Shown here: in pieces, positions 42,340 to 50,569 of the stretch | Numbering within the stretch: position 1 is the first letter of the stretch | How the letters are laid out: each line of letters begins with the position of its first letter | From: Cellulomonas sp. NS3 | GTDB lineage: Bacteria > Actinomycetota > Actinomycetes > Actinomycetales > Cellulomonadaceae | NCBI RefSeq assembly: GCF_024757985.1 | Contig: NZ_CP103289.1 | Location: forward strand, 558,001 to 622,000 | DNA: 64,000 bases | Reading direction: 5' to 3' | Position numbers and translations under genes: made by a program | Notes under the pieces: generated by a model | What the model was told of the DNA's origin: nothing | Databases searched by the model: none | The model's input: the letters and a program-made list of their open reading frames with translations, nothing else

Positions 42340-42996
42340 TCACGGCTCCGCTGCAGACAGACCCGCCAGGAGTGCCAGCGCGTCGCCCGGTGACACGGAG
42401 GTGCGTTCGGGTCGGAGGTCCCGCAGCGGCCACGGCCGACCGTGGCTGATCCAGTGCGTGCGCAGTCCTGCGGCGTGTCCCCCGGCGACGTCCGCGGTGG
42501 CGTCGTCCCCCACCATCCAGCAGCCGGCGCCGTCCGCCGCCCCGAGCCGGGCCAGGGCCGAGGCGAAGATCGCCGCGTCGGGTTTCGCGACGCCCGCCTC
42601 CTCGGACACGCACCAGCCGTCGACGCGGTCCGCGATGCCGGTCCGGCGCAGTTTGCCGACCTGGTTGTCCGTGCGCCCGTTGGTGACGACCATGAGCCGC
42701 CACCCGGCGGACCGCAGGGTGTCCAGGCGCTCGAGGACGTCGGGGAAGGCGGGCGTCAGCAGCGGCATCTGCGCGCGGAAGTCCTGCCAGAGCGTCTCCG
42801 GTGGTCCCGCCTCCGGGAACCGCCGGGAGACGCCCTCGAAGAACTGCCGGCGTTGCGCGACCGTCCGGTCGAGCTCTCCGAGCCACGCGTGGTCGTCGTC
42901 GGGCAACGACCACCGGTCGGCGAACGACCTCGCCCACGCGGCGAAGCCCGCCGAGCGGTCGACGAGCGTGCCGTCGAGGTCGAGCAGCGCGATCAC
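42340..42996 (-). CDS. HAD-superfamily hydrolase
   Basis: A 218-aa phosphatase-type HAD protein. Motif I is DLDGTLVD (6-13, nucleophile Asp6), motif II VVTNG, motif III the lysine in GVAKPD, motif IV GDDATADV. A helical cap (about 15-85) suits small phosphometabolites. GAGGCGG lies just before the GTG start. Convergent with the YbaK-like gene. Confidence 0.92.
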   Translation of the reverse strand: MIALLDLDGTLVDRSAGFAAWARSFADRWSLPDDDHAWLGELDRTVAQRRQFFEGVSRRFPEAGPPETLWQDFRAQMPLLTPAFPDVLERLDTLRSAGWRLMVVTNGRTDNQVGKLRRTGIADRVDGWCVSEEAGVAKPDAAIFASALARLGAADGAGCWMVGDDATADVAGGHAAGLRTHWISHGRPWPLRDLRPERTSVSPGDALALLAGLSAAEP

Positions 42997-43138
42997 GACC
43001 CGCCTCGTCGTGGCCTCGGCCGCTGGGTCGGGGCCCGGAGGCGTCCCTCGGCGCCCGTGCGGTCAGGGTGACAGGTCGCCCACGCGCGGCGAGGTGCCGG
43101 ACTGCACGTCGCTCGCTCCCCGGTCCGGTCCGGCGCAC

Positions 43139-43498
43139 TCACCCCGGCGGCTCCTGGTACAGGCCCACGACGCTCCCGCCCGGGTCGCGGAACCGGGCGG
43201 TCAGCTCGCCGGGGTCCGCGCCGACCGGCTGGACGATCTCGCAGCCCTCGGCGACCACGCGCTCGACCGCCGCGGCGAGGTCGTCGACCCAGACGTAGAC
43301 GAGCACGCCGGGCGGGGTCGGCTCCCGGTGCGGGACCCAGTGGCCGCTGACCTCGTCCGTCGAGTCCTCGAAGAACCAGGTGCCGTGCGCGGAGCGCACC
43401 GTCCAGCCGAAGACCCGGGCGTAGAACTCGGCCGACCTCTGCGGGTCGTCCGCCGGGAGCTCGACGTGGCAGATCTTCCCGTGGCGCAGCGTCGTCAT
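43139..43498 (-). CDS. VOC (glyoxalase-like) protein
   Basis: A 119-aa single-unit VOC protein: ICHVELPADDPQRSAEFYARVFGW, TPPGVLVYVWVDDLAAAVERV and FRDPGGSVVGLYQEP. It has the two beta-alpha-beta-beta-beta halves of the family. The His in CHVELP and Glu/Gln near the end could bind metal. Function is unknown; members range from antibiotic binding to dioxygenases. GAGGAGG lies ahead of ATG 43498. Confidence 0.88.
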   Translation of the reverse strand: MTTLRHGKICHVELPADDPQRSAEFYARVFGWTVRSAHGTWFFEDSTDEVSGHWVPHREPTPPGVLVYVWVDDLAAAVERVVAEGCEIVQPVGADPGELTARFRDPGGSVVGLYQEPPG

Positions 43499-43576
43499 GA
43501 CGACCTCCTCCGGTCCATGGTCGCCGCCGTCCGGCCGCGCGGGTCGTCGTCCGCGCGATCGGGCGGAGGCGGCAGG

Positions 43577-43615
43577 GCCGTCGTGGTCCGGACTCGACGT
43601 CCGGACCACGACGGC
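43577..43615 (-). terminator. Strong terminator hairpin after CBM2-GH5 gene
   Basis: Arms of 17 nt (43577-43593 and 43599-43615) pair perfectly around a 5-nt loop. It lies 54 bp past the stop of the minus-strand endoglucanase gene and 79 bp before the VOC gene. Confidence 0.8.
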
Positions 43616-43668
43616 GGCGCCGCACCGACGTCGGGGGCGCTCGTCGCTCAGCCCCCGTCAGAGCGCGG

Positions 43669-45300
43669 TCAGCGACCCATGATCGCGTCGATGATGCCCT
43701 GCTGGGTCACGGTCGCGGTGCGCCGGTCGAACAGCGCGAACCCGTACTGGCCGTTGTGCCCGTTGTCCCAGTAGGCGGTGACGGCGCCGTACTTCGCCGC
43801 GGTGGCGACGAGGGTGCGCGCGTAGTCGGCGCGGTACCGGTTGTTCGACGGGTCGAACGCGGTCTTGTCGATCGAGCCGTACTCGCCGACGAAGACCGGG
43901 TACCCCTTCGTGACGAACGTGTCGTGCATCTTCTTCAGCTGCGCGTCCATGAAGTCCTGCTGGCCCCACGTCGACTTCTTCGCCGGGTCCGTCGCGTTCG
44001 GGCCCCACTGCGTGACGGCGCCGTCCTCGGTGCCGGCGAAGTCCCACGGGTCGTAGTAGTGGACGGAGATCATGATGCGCCGCTCGGCGCTGGGGACGGC
44101 CGTCGACCGGTACTGGTCGGTCGGGACGACGAAGCCGTAGCTCCCCGCGGTGTAGTCGATGTTGGTGTTCCAGCCCGGCACGAGCAGCCACCGGGACGCG
44201 TTGTTGCCGCCGGTCCGGCGCACGGTGTCGACGAAGATCTGGTTGTACGCGTTGAGGTTGGAGTAGCACGGCTGCGTCGGGGTGCCGTACTGCCCGTCGA
44301 AGTTCTCGTTCATGGACTCGAAGACCAGGCGTCCGCCGTAGCCCCGGAGCTCGGACGCCACCTGCTGCCAGACCTTCTGGTACTTGTCCTTGATCGCCGT
44401 CTGCGAGGGCGCGTCGCAGATGAGCCAGGCGCCACCGACGCTCTTGTAGCCGTCACCGTGCATGTTGATGACCACGTACAGCCCGCGGTCGTAGGCCAGC
44501 TTCACGACCTCCTCGACCCGGTCGAGCCACGCGGGGTCGACGGTGTAGCCGGGTGCGGACCCGATCTTGCCCAGGTAGGAGACCGGGACGCGGACCGTGC
44601 TGAAGCCGGCGGCCTTGACCCGGTCGAGGAGAGCGCCCGTCACGACCGGGTTGCCCCATGCCGTCTCGTCGGGCATCCCGTTGACGTTGGCCTCGAGCTG
44701 GTTGCCCAGGTTCCAGCCCGTGCCCATGCCGGCGACGAGCTGCGCGGCGTTGACGGTGACCGGCCCCGGCCCCGGCGTGGGCGTGGGCGTGGGTGTCGGG
44801 GTCGGTGTCCGCGTCGGCGTGGTGGTCGGCCTCGGCGACTGGGTCGGCGTCGTGGTGGGCGACGTCGTCGGCGAGCTGGTCGGGGTCACCGGGCCGCCGG
44901 TGCACGCGACACCGTTGAGCGTGAACGCGCTCGGCACGGGGTTCGAGCCGGCGAAGGTACCGTTGAAGCCGAAGGACGCGGTGCCGTTCGTCGCGAGCGA
45001 CCCGTTCCACGCCGCGTTGCGCACCGTCACCGCCGCGCCGGACTGGCTGACGGAGCCGCCCCACAGCTGGGTCACGCTCTGGCCGGCCCCGAAGGCGAAG
45101 CGGAGCTCCCAGCCGGTGACGGGGTCGCCCAGGTTCGTCACGCGCAAGTCGGCGCCGAAGCCGCTCTGCCACTGGTTCGTGACCGCGTAGTCGACGCGGC
45201 AGCCGGCGGCGGCGCTCGCGGGGGCGGTGACCACGACGGAGCCGGCCACGGCGACCGCGGCCGCTGCGGCGACGGTGAGCGCCTTGCGTAGTGAGAACAC
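43669..45300 (-). CDS. Secreted CBM2-GH5 endoglucanase
   Basis: A 543-aa cellulase. It has a signal peptide (about 1-32), an N-terminal CBM2 (Cys34 to Cys133, with WELRFAF, VTQLWGG and NAAWNG aromatic positions), a Pro/Thr linker (about 138-180) and a GH5 domain starting VAGMGTGWNLGNQLEAN. Acid/base is Glu332 in ESMNEN, nucleophile Glu473 in GEYG, with INMHGDG before them. It resembles subfamily GH5_4, as does the GH5 gene at 3703, but with reversed accessory layout. GTG 45300 follows GAGAGG. A perfect 12-bp palindrome lies 96 bp upstream; a 17-bp hairpin ends the gene. Confidence 0.95.
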   Translation of the reverse strand: MFSLRKALTVAAAAAVAVAGSVVVTAPASAAAGCRVDYAVTNQWQSGFGADLRVTNLGDPVTGWELRFAFGAGQSVTQLWGGSVSQSGAAVTVRNAAWNGSLATNGTASFGFNGTFAGSNPVPSAFTLNGVACTGGPVTPTSSPTTSPTTTPTQSPRPTTTPTRTPTPTPTPTPTPGPGPVTVNAAQLVAGMGTGWNLGNQLEANVNGMPDETAWGNPVVTGALLDRVKAAGFSTVRVPVSYLGKIGSAPGYTVDPAWLDRVEEVVKLAYDRGLYVVINMHGDGYKSVGGAWLICDAPSQTAIKDKYQKVWQQVASELRGYGGRLVFESMNENFDGQYGTPTQPCYSNLNAYNQIFVDTVRRTGGNNASRWLLVPGWNTNIDYTAGSYGFVVPTDQYRSTAVPSAERRIMISVHYYDPWDFAGTEDGAVTQWGPNATDPAKKSTWGQQDFMDAQLKKMHDTFVTKGYPVFVGEYGSIDKTAFDPSNNRYRADYARTLVATAAKYGAVTAYWDNGHNGQYGFALFDRRTATVTQQGIIDAIMGR

Positions 45301-45395
45301 GGGGATGCCTCTCGGGTGCGGGGACGCGCACGGGCGGCGGACGCCCGGCGGCGGACTGGCAAGTCCACCAGACGGGCGTCACCGCGGCACCGGTC

Positions 45396-45407
45396 TGAAT
45401 CGATTCA
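45396..45407. promoter_or_regulatory. LacI-type operator-like palindrome upstream of CBM2-GH5
   Basis: TGAATCGATTCA is a perfect 12-bp palindrome containing GAATCGATTC, matching the GAANCGNTTC pattern found upstream of the two other secreted hydrolases. It lies 96 bp before the start codon. Confidence 0.6.
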
Positions 45408-45450
45408 TTCGATGATGGTCTTCTCAGGAAACGCCGAAAGCGACGCCCCT

Positions 45451-45888
45451 TCAGGAGGCGTGCGCGCAGCCGCTCCCGCCGGTGCCCGGCGCCCGGCCCT
45501 CCCGGGCGCCCGAAGCCGCGCGGTGCGCCTGCCCGATCCGGATGACGTCGTCGAGCTTGTCGCGCGTGGCGGTCAGCTCGTCGAGCTGGGCCTGCACGCG
45601 CGCGCGCTCGGCCAGCAGCCGCTCGTGCATCTCGTCGGTGAGGACGCCGCGCTCCATGCACGGCAGGATCCCCAGGACGGCCTTGCTGCCGAGCCCGGCG
45701 GCGTAGAGGTGCTGGATGAACCTGACCCGGTCGACCGCCTCGGGCGCGTAGTGGCGCTGCCCGCCGGCGCTGCGCTCGGAGGCGAGCAGACCCTGCTCCT
45801 CGTAGTACCGCAGCGCCCGCACGCTGACGCCGGCTCGTGCGGCGACCTCCCCGATGCGCACCCGTTCCTCCGACCGCTCGACCCGCAC
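45451..45888 (-). CDS. MerR-family regulator
   Basis: A 145-aa MerR protein: winged helix (VRIGEVAARAGVSVRALRYYEEQGLL, about 10-36), HYAPEAVDRVRFIQHLYAAGLGSKAV and a coiled-coil dimerisation helix (about 85-120). No metal-binding cysteine cluster is present apart from a lone Cys in LPCMERG, so it probably senses a small molecule. It diverges from the SDR gene; the shared region holds a typical MerR promoter. Start is GTG 45888. Confidence 0.9.
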   Translation of the reverse strand: MRVERSEERVRIGEVAARAGVSVRALRYYEEQGLLASERSAGGQRHYAPEAVDRVRFIQHLYAAGLGSKAVLGILPCMERGVLTDEMHERLLAERARVQAQLDELTATRDKLDDVIRIGQAHRAASGAREGRAPGTGGSGCAHAS

Positions 45889-45918
45889 TTGCCTCTGACG
45901 TCAACGTCAGGTTATAGC
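45889..45918 (+). promoter_or_regulatory. MerR-controlled promoter of the SDR gene
   Basis: TTGCCT (45889-45894) and TATAGC (45913-45918) are 18 bp apart. Between them CTGACGT-CA-ACGTCAG (45895-45910) is a perfect dyad, the classical position for a MerR activator. It points at the SDR gene, whose ATG is 10 bp further on. Confidence 0.7.
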
Positions 45919-45927
45919 GTCCTGCCC

Positions 45928-46617
45928 ATGACTACTGCACTCGTCACCGGGGCCAACCGCGGCCTCGGTCGCCACTTCGCCGCCGAGCTCCTCGCCCGAG
46001 GGGCGACGGTCTACGCCGGCGCCCGCGATCCCGAGACCCTCGACCTGCCCGGCGTCCGGCCCGTCGCCCTGGACATCACCGACCCCGCCGCCGTGACGGC
46101 GGCCGCCGCACTGGCCGGCGACGTCGACCTGCTGATCAACAACGCCGGGATCTCCACCGGCGCACCGCTGCTCGGCGACCTGGACGGCGTGCGCGCCGAG
46201 CTGGACGTCAACTTCTGGGGCACGCTCGCGATGGTCCGCGCCTTCGCTCCCGTCCTCGCGGCCAACGGCGGCGGCACGATCGTCAACGTCGCCTCCGCGC
46301 TGTCCTGGTTCGCCGCCCCGGGCGCCGGCGCGTACGCGGTGTCCAAGGCCGCGAACTGGAACATGAGCAACGCGCTGCGCCTCGAGCTCGCCGGGCAGGG
46401 GACGCAGGTCACCTCCGTCCACCTGGGCCTGGCGGACACGGACATGGCCAAGGCGATCCAGGGGCCGAAGACGGACCCGGCCGTGGTCGTCCGCAGGACG
46501 CTGGACGCGGTCGAGGCCGGCGACCTCGAGGTCGTCGTCGACGAGTGGAGCGCGATGGTCAAGGCCTCGCTGGCCGAGGACCCCCGCGCGTTCTACGACC
46601 GCTTCCGCACGGCCTGA
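45928..46617 (+). CDS. Short-chain dehydrogenase/reductase
   Basis: A 229-aa SDR. NAD(P) motif is TGANRGLG (7-14), the NNAG motif is present (LLINNAGIS), with catalytic Ser in NVASALS and Tyr/Lys in YAVSKAA. It likely reduces a small ketone or aldehyde. It is the apparent target of the divergent MerR regulator, which suggests induction by the compound it acts on. Confidence 0.92.
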   Translation: MTTALVTGANRGLGRHFAAELLARGATVYAGARDPETLDLPGVRPVALDITDPAAVTAAAALAGDVDLLINNAGISTGAPLLGDLDGVRAELDVNFWGTLAMVRAFAPVLAANGGGTIVNVASALSWFAAPGAGAYAVSKAANWNMSNALRLELAGQGTQVTSVHLGLADTDMAKAIQGPKTDPAVVVRRTLDAVEAGDLEVVVDEWSAMVKASLAEDPRAFYDRFRTA

Positions 46618-46673
46618 ACCGTCCGCCGGGGTCGCGGCGCACCTCTCGTGGGGGGTGCGCCGCGCGGAGCGCC

Positions 46674-47130
46674 CTACCGCACGTCGGCGCGCGCGGTCGG
46701 GCGGCGGCCGGCGCGGCTCGGAGCGGGCCGCTGCGCGAGGGCGAGGGGTGCGAGCAGCGCGAACGTCCCGGCGAGCACCGCGTCCCCGGCCATCGCCCCG
46801 CGCAGGCCGACGGCATCAGCGAGCACGCCGACGTCGACGGGGCCGAGCAGGAGGCCCAGGTACGCCGTCGTCGGTGTGCCGGGACGTCTCGGGTGGCCCG
46901 GCTGAGGAGGGTCGGGAAGAGCACGGACGTCCCGACCGCCGCGAGGCACAGCGCGGTGAGCGCGACCGGGATGCTCGGAGCGACGCCGAGCAGCAGCGTG
47001 CCGAGCAACGCCGTCGCGGACCTGGCGACGGGCCGCCGGATCTCCAGCGTGCGCCAGTCCCTGTTCGACCAGGGCGTCGCGTGCGCCCGCCGCAGGGCTG
47101 ACCACGAGCGCTCCCGCCATGCCGTGGGAG
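46674..47130 (-). pseudogene. Decayed MFS transporter remnant
   Basis: Several minus-strand frames together give MFS-like pieces: RSATALLGTLLLGVAPSIPV and FPTLLSRATRDVPAH, then after a frameshift/deletion near 46880 TAYLGLLLGPVDVGVLADAVG and GTFALLAPLALAQR to a stop. The N-terminal two-thirds is missing. No single frame covers the whole region. Confidence 0.75.
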
Positions 47131-47291
47131 CTCGTGGTGCGCTGAGTCGGATCCGGAGCCACCGCACCGCCCCGGCGTCTCCGGGGCTGACCGCTCCACG
47201 CCTGCGAGCGGCTCGGCCGGCCCCCGGCCGGGGTGGCTCGCACGCGATATTCGGTGCTGCCGCGCGCCCCCGCCGGGGCATGCTGGCCGCC

Positions 47292-47870
47292 GTGGACACG
47301 TACCTGCAGACCGACCGCGTGACGCTGCGCCGGTTCCGCGCCGACGACGCCGACCTGCTGATCGAGCTCGACAGCGATCCGGAGGTCATGCGCTACCTGT
47401 CCGGGGGCGAGCCGACCGCGCCGGGGCTGGTCCGCGACCGCATCCTGCCGGGCCTCCTCACCGCCTACGACCGGTGGGCCGGCGCCTTCGGGGTCTTCGC
47501 GGCGTACGAGAAGGCGGGCGGCGCCTTCGTCGGGTGGTTCTGCCTGCGCCCCGAGCGCGAGGGACCGTTGGGCGAGGTCGAGCTCGGGTACCGGCTGCGT
47601 CGGGCCGCGTGGGGGAGCGGCTACGCCACGGAGATGTCCGCCGCCCTGGTGGACAAGGCCTTCACCGACCTCGACGTGCGCGTCGTCTGGGGCGCGACGA
47701 TGGCGCTCAACCGTCCGTCGCAGCGCGTCATGGAGAAGGTCGGGATGACGGTCACGCAGACGTTGCCGACGCCCGAGGGCATGCAGGCCGTGGAGGGCGC
47801 GGAGCTCGGCGGCTACCGGTACGAGATCACGAGGGACCAGTGGGAGCGGCAGCGGGCCGTTCGTCTCTGA
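47292..47870 (+). CDS. GNAT-family N-acetyltransferase
   Basis: A 192-aa acetyltransferase of the RimJ/RimL type. The start TYLQTDRVTLRRFRADDADLL is typical; the acetyl-CoA loop is RRAAWGSGYATEMS (about 105-118) and the later block ALNRPSQRVMEKVGM is conserved. Substrate is unknown. GTG 47292 has CATGCT 7 nt upstream; an in-frame ATG at 47280 is possible but would overlap that hexamer. Confidence 0.88.
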   Translation: MDTYLQTDRVTLRRFRADDADLLIELDSDPEVMRYLSGGEPTAPGLVRDRILPGLLTAYDRWAGAFGVFAAYEKAGGAFVGWFCLRPEREGPLGEVELGYRLRRAAWGSGYATEMSAALVDKAFTDLDVRVVWGATMALNRPSQRVMEKVGMTVTQTLPTPEGMQAVEGAELGGYRYEITRDQWERQRAVRL

Positions 47871-48014
47871 CGTCACGTCGGGGACCGCGCTCGCCGACAC
47901 CGGTGCCGGCTCCGGGAGATCGCCCGACCGGTCGGCGCGCGCCCCTTCTCCGCGCACGTACGATCTCAGCCCTTGCCCGCGCTCGTCCCCGCGCGGCACC
48001 AGCCAGGAGTGTCC

Positions 48015-50387
48015 ATGCCTCTCACGTCCCGGCGCCGTCCGGCCGCGCCCACGTCCTGGCGCGGGCGTCGTGCGCTGCTGGTGGCCGTGCTGGTCGCGCT
48101 CGTCGCACCCGTCGCAGCCGCGCCCGTATCGGCCGAGAGCGGAACGGTCTCCGGCCGGGTGATCCTGCCCGCGGGCGTCGACCCCGCGCGCGTGACCGAC
48201 GTCATGCTCTGGGCCCACCCGGTGGACGGGGTCAGCAGCTTCTTCACCCGCCCGTCCGCCGACGGCACCTACGAGCTGAACGTGAACGTGCCGAGCGTCA
48301 TCAGCGTCGTCCCGCCTGCCGACGTCGGGCTCGTCCACGAGTACTACGGGGGCGCGCACCAGCGGTCGAAGGCGCAGGTCGTCCAGCCAGGCCCGGACCG
48401 CACCGGCCTCGACGTGACGCTCGACGTCGGCGGGACGATCCACGGTCGGCTGACCGTCCCGCCCGGCTACTCCTCGAGCCAGTGGTACGTGCGCTCCCTG
48501 AACGTCGACGACCGGCAGAGTGGCAGCTACGAGTCGCCGGTGGGCGCCGACGGCTCGTACGTCCTGCGCGCCTTGCCGACGGGCAGGTACCGCCTCGAGT
48601 TCAACGGTCCCGGATTCGAGTACTGGAAGGACTCGGCGACCGAGGAGGGTGCGACGCTCGTGCCGGTGACCCTCGGGCGCGCGACGACAGGGGTGGACCC
48701 GGTCGTGAAGGTCACCACGTACCTGAGCGCGCGGGTCGAGGCGGCGATCGTGCCTCCGGGGACGCCTGTACGCGTCAGCGTCCAGGTGGGGGCCCGCGAC
48801 AGCACGGTGCCGGGCGGGACCGTGGAGGTCGTCGACGGCTCCGGCCGGGTGGTCGGCCGGGCGTCGCCCGTCTCGGGGGCGGCGGACGTCTCCGTCACCG
48901 GGCTCCCGGCCGCACAGCACCACCTGCGGGTGCGGTTCCTCGGCGACGCGACCTACGAAGCGTCCGAGGGCGCCGTCGACGTGTGGGTCTCCGAGACCGA
49001 ACCCCTCACCGTGACGCGGATCGCGCCGTCCACGGGTCCGGCGCGGGTCCGGGGAGCGGGCAACGTCTGGGTCGATGTCGTCGGCACGGGCTTCACCGCG
49101 GGCACGACCGCCCTCGTGGCCGGGCAGCCGGTGTCCACCACGGTGGTGTCGCCGACGGCGCTGCGCGCGTGGGTGCCACGCGGGGAGGTCGGCACGGTGG
49201 ACGTCACGGTGCGGGACGGCGCCACGACCAGCGCGTCCGCGGCGCCGCTCAGGTGGGCGACCGCCGTCGGCACCCCCCCGACGCGCATCCTCGACGGCGG
49301 GGTGGTCGGCCCCAACTGCGCGTCGGTGGGCGTCGCCGACGTCCCGATCGCGGACGTCACCGGGGTGTGGCTCAATGTCACGGTCGTCAGCCCCGCAGGG
49401 CCCGGGTACGTCGTCGTCGGTCCCGCTTCCTCCTACGACGGCACGACCTGGCAGATCCCGGAGCTCAGCGGGTCGACGGTGAACTTCGAGCCGGGGCAGG
49501 ACGTCGCGAACTCGGCGTACGTCCCGATCTCCCGCGACGGGAGGGTCTGCTATGGCTCCGCAGGTGCGCCGGTCCGCGTCCTGCTCGACCTCACCGGCTA
49601 CACGCTCGCCGGCTCCGGCGTCACCGCAGCACCGTCGACCAGGATCCTCGACACGCGGCCCGGCGGGGTGGGAGCCGTACGCGGGCCGGTCGCGCCGCGC
49701 ACGCTGCAGACCGTCGCGGTGGCCGGGCGGGCCGGCGTGCCGGCGAACGCCACGTCGGTGATGCTCAACGTCACGGTGACCGGGCCGACGGAGCCCGGGA
49801 ACCTGCGGGTGTTCCCCGGCGGGCAGGCCGTCCCGTCCACGTCGGTCGTCAACTTCGCGCCCGGCCAGGACAAGGCGAACGCCACGACGGTCCAGCTGGT
49901 CGACGGTGCGGTCTCGTTCTGGTCGGACACGTCGGGGCCCGGCTCGACCAACCCCGTGCACGTGATCCTCGACGTCGTCGGATGGACGACGCCGGGCAGT
50001 GCGCTGACCTCGGTGGCGCCGACACGAGTCATCGACACGCGGGGAGGGTCACGAGTGGGGCCGATCGCGCAGCCGCTGCACCCGCGCGCCGGAACCTCGT
50101 TCTCGGTCGTCGAGAGCGGTGCCGTTCCCGCCGGGGCGACGGCCGTCCTCCTCAACGTCACGGCCGTCGGACCGCGAGCGCCGGGAAACCTCCGGGTGTA
50201 CCCCGACGATGACGGCACCGGCAGGGGGGCGCCGCCGAACGCCTCGGTGCTCAATTACATCGTCGGCCGGGACATCCCGAACCAGGTGCTGGTGGCGCTC
50301 CCGTCGAACGGCCGCGTCACGTTGTACTCCGACTCGCACGCCGGGACGACGGACGCGTTGGTCGACGTGGTGGGCTACGTCCGCTGA
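48015..50387 (+). CDS. Large secreted protein with Ig-like, IPT/TIG and RVLDTR-type modules
   Basis: A 790-aa exported protein. A signal peptide (about 1-40, ending VSAES) is followed by carboxypeptidase-regulatory-like beta domains (about 42-225), a Big_3/Ig-like domain (about 236-330, VPGGTVEVVDGSGRVVG), an IPT/TIG-like domain (about 335-415) and three repeats that start at about 420, 541 and 669 with PTRILDGG, STRILDTR and PTRVIDTR. Each repeat has LNVTVxxP, a VVNFxPGQDxAN line and a closing VxLDxxGY. Two further genes at 61.9-64 kb use the same module. AGGAG precedes ATG 48015. Likely surface adhesion or polysaccharide binding; no catalytic residues were seen. Confidence 0.85.
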   Translation: MPLTSRRRPAAPTSWRGRRALLVAVLVALVAPVAAAPVSAESGTVSGRVILPAGVDPARVTDVMLWAHPVDGVSSFFTRPSADGTYELNVNVPSVISVVPPADVGLVHEYYGGAHQRSKAQVVQPGPDRTGLDVTLDVGGTIHGRLTVPPGYSSSQWYVRSLNVDDRQSGSYESPVGADGSYVLRALPTGRYRLEFNGPGFEYWKDSATEEGATLVPVTLGRATTGVDPVVKVTTYLSARVEAAIVPPGTPVRVSVQVGARDSTVPGGTVEVVDGSGRVVGRASPVSGAADVSVTGLPAAQHHLRVRFLGDATYEASEGAVDVWVSETEPLTVTRIAPSTGPARVRGAGNVWVDVVGTGFTAGTTALVAGQPVSTTVVSPTALRAWVPRGEVGTVDVTVRDGATTSASAAPLRWATAVGTPPTRILDGGVVGPNCASVGVADVPIADVTGVWLNVTVVSPAGPGYVVVGPASSYDGTTWQIPELSGSTVNFEPGQDVANSAYVPISRDGRVCYGSAGAPVRVLLDLTGYTLAGSGVTAAPSTRILDTRPGGVGAVRGPVAPRTLQTVAVAGRAGVPANATSVMLNVTVTGPTEPGNLRVFPGGQAVPSTSVVNFAPGQDKANATTVQLVDGAVSFWSDTSGPGSTNPVHVILDVVGWTTPGSALTSVAPTRVIDTRGGSRVGPIAQPLHPRAGTSFSVVESGAVPAGATAVLLNVTAVGPRAPGNLRVYPDDDGTGRGAPPNASVLNYIVGRDIPNQVLVALPSNGRVTLYSDSHAGTTDALVDVVGYVR

Positions 50388-50569
50388 GCAGGCCAGCCGT
50401 CGGCGGGGGCTGACCGGTGCCCCGGCTGGTGACCCGGCGCGCGGGCGGGCCACGAGACCACGCTCCCGGCGAGCGCCTCGGTCTCCGTGCAGCCGGCGCG
50501 CCCGGTGGCACGTCGGTGACGACGCGTGACAGGACGGTGTCCGGAACCCCGTCGAGGCAGGATGGCGTG

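Noticed and set aside
43545-43620. The 17-bp inverted repeat as a possible transposon end
   Set aside because: It is one compact hairpin beside a gene end with no transposase or second copy nearby, so a terminator is the simpler reading.
46674-49961. A minus-strand open frame of 1095 codons
   Set aside because: Most of it is antisense to the GNAT and large secreted protein genes. Only its last part, below about 47130, shows MFS similarity, which is annotated as a remnant.
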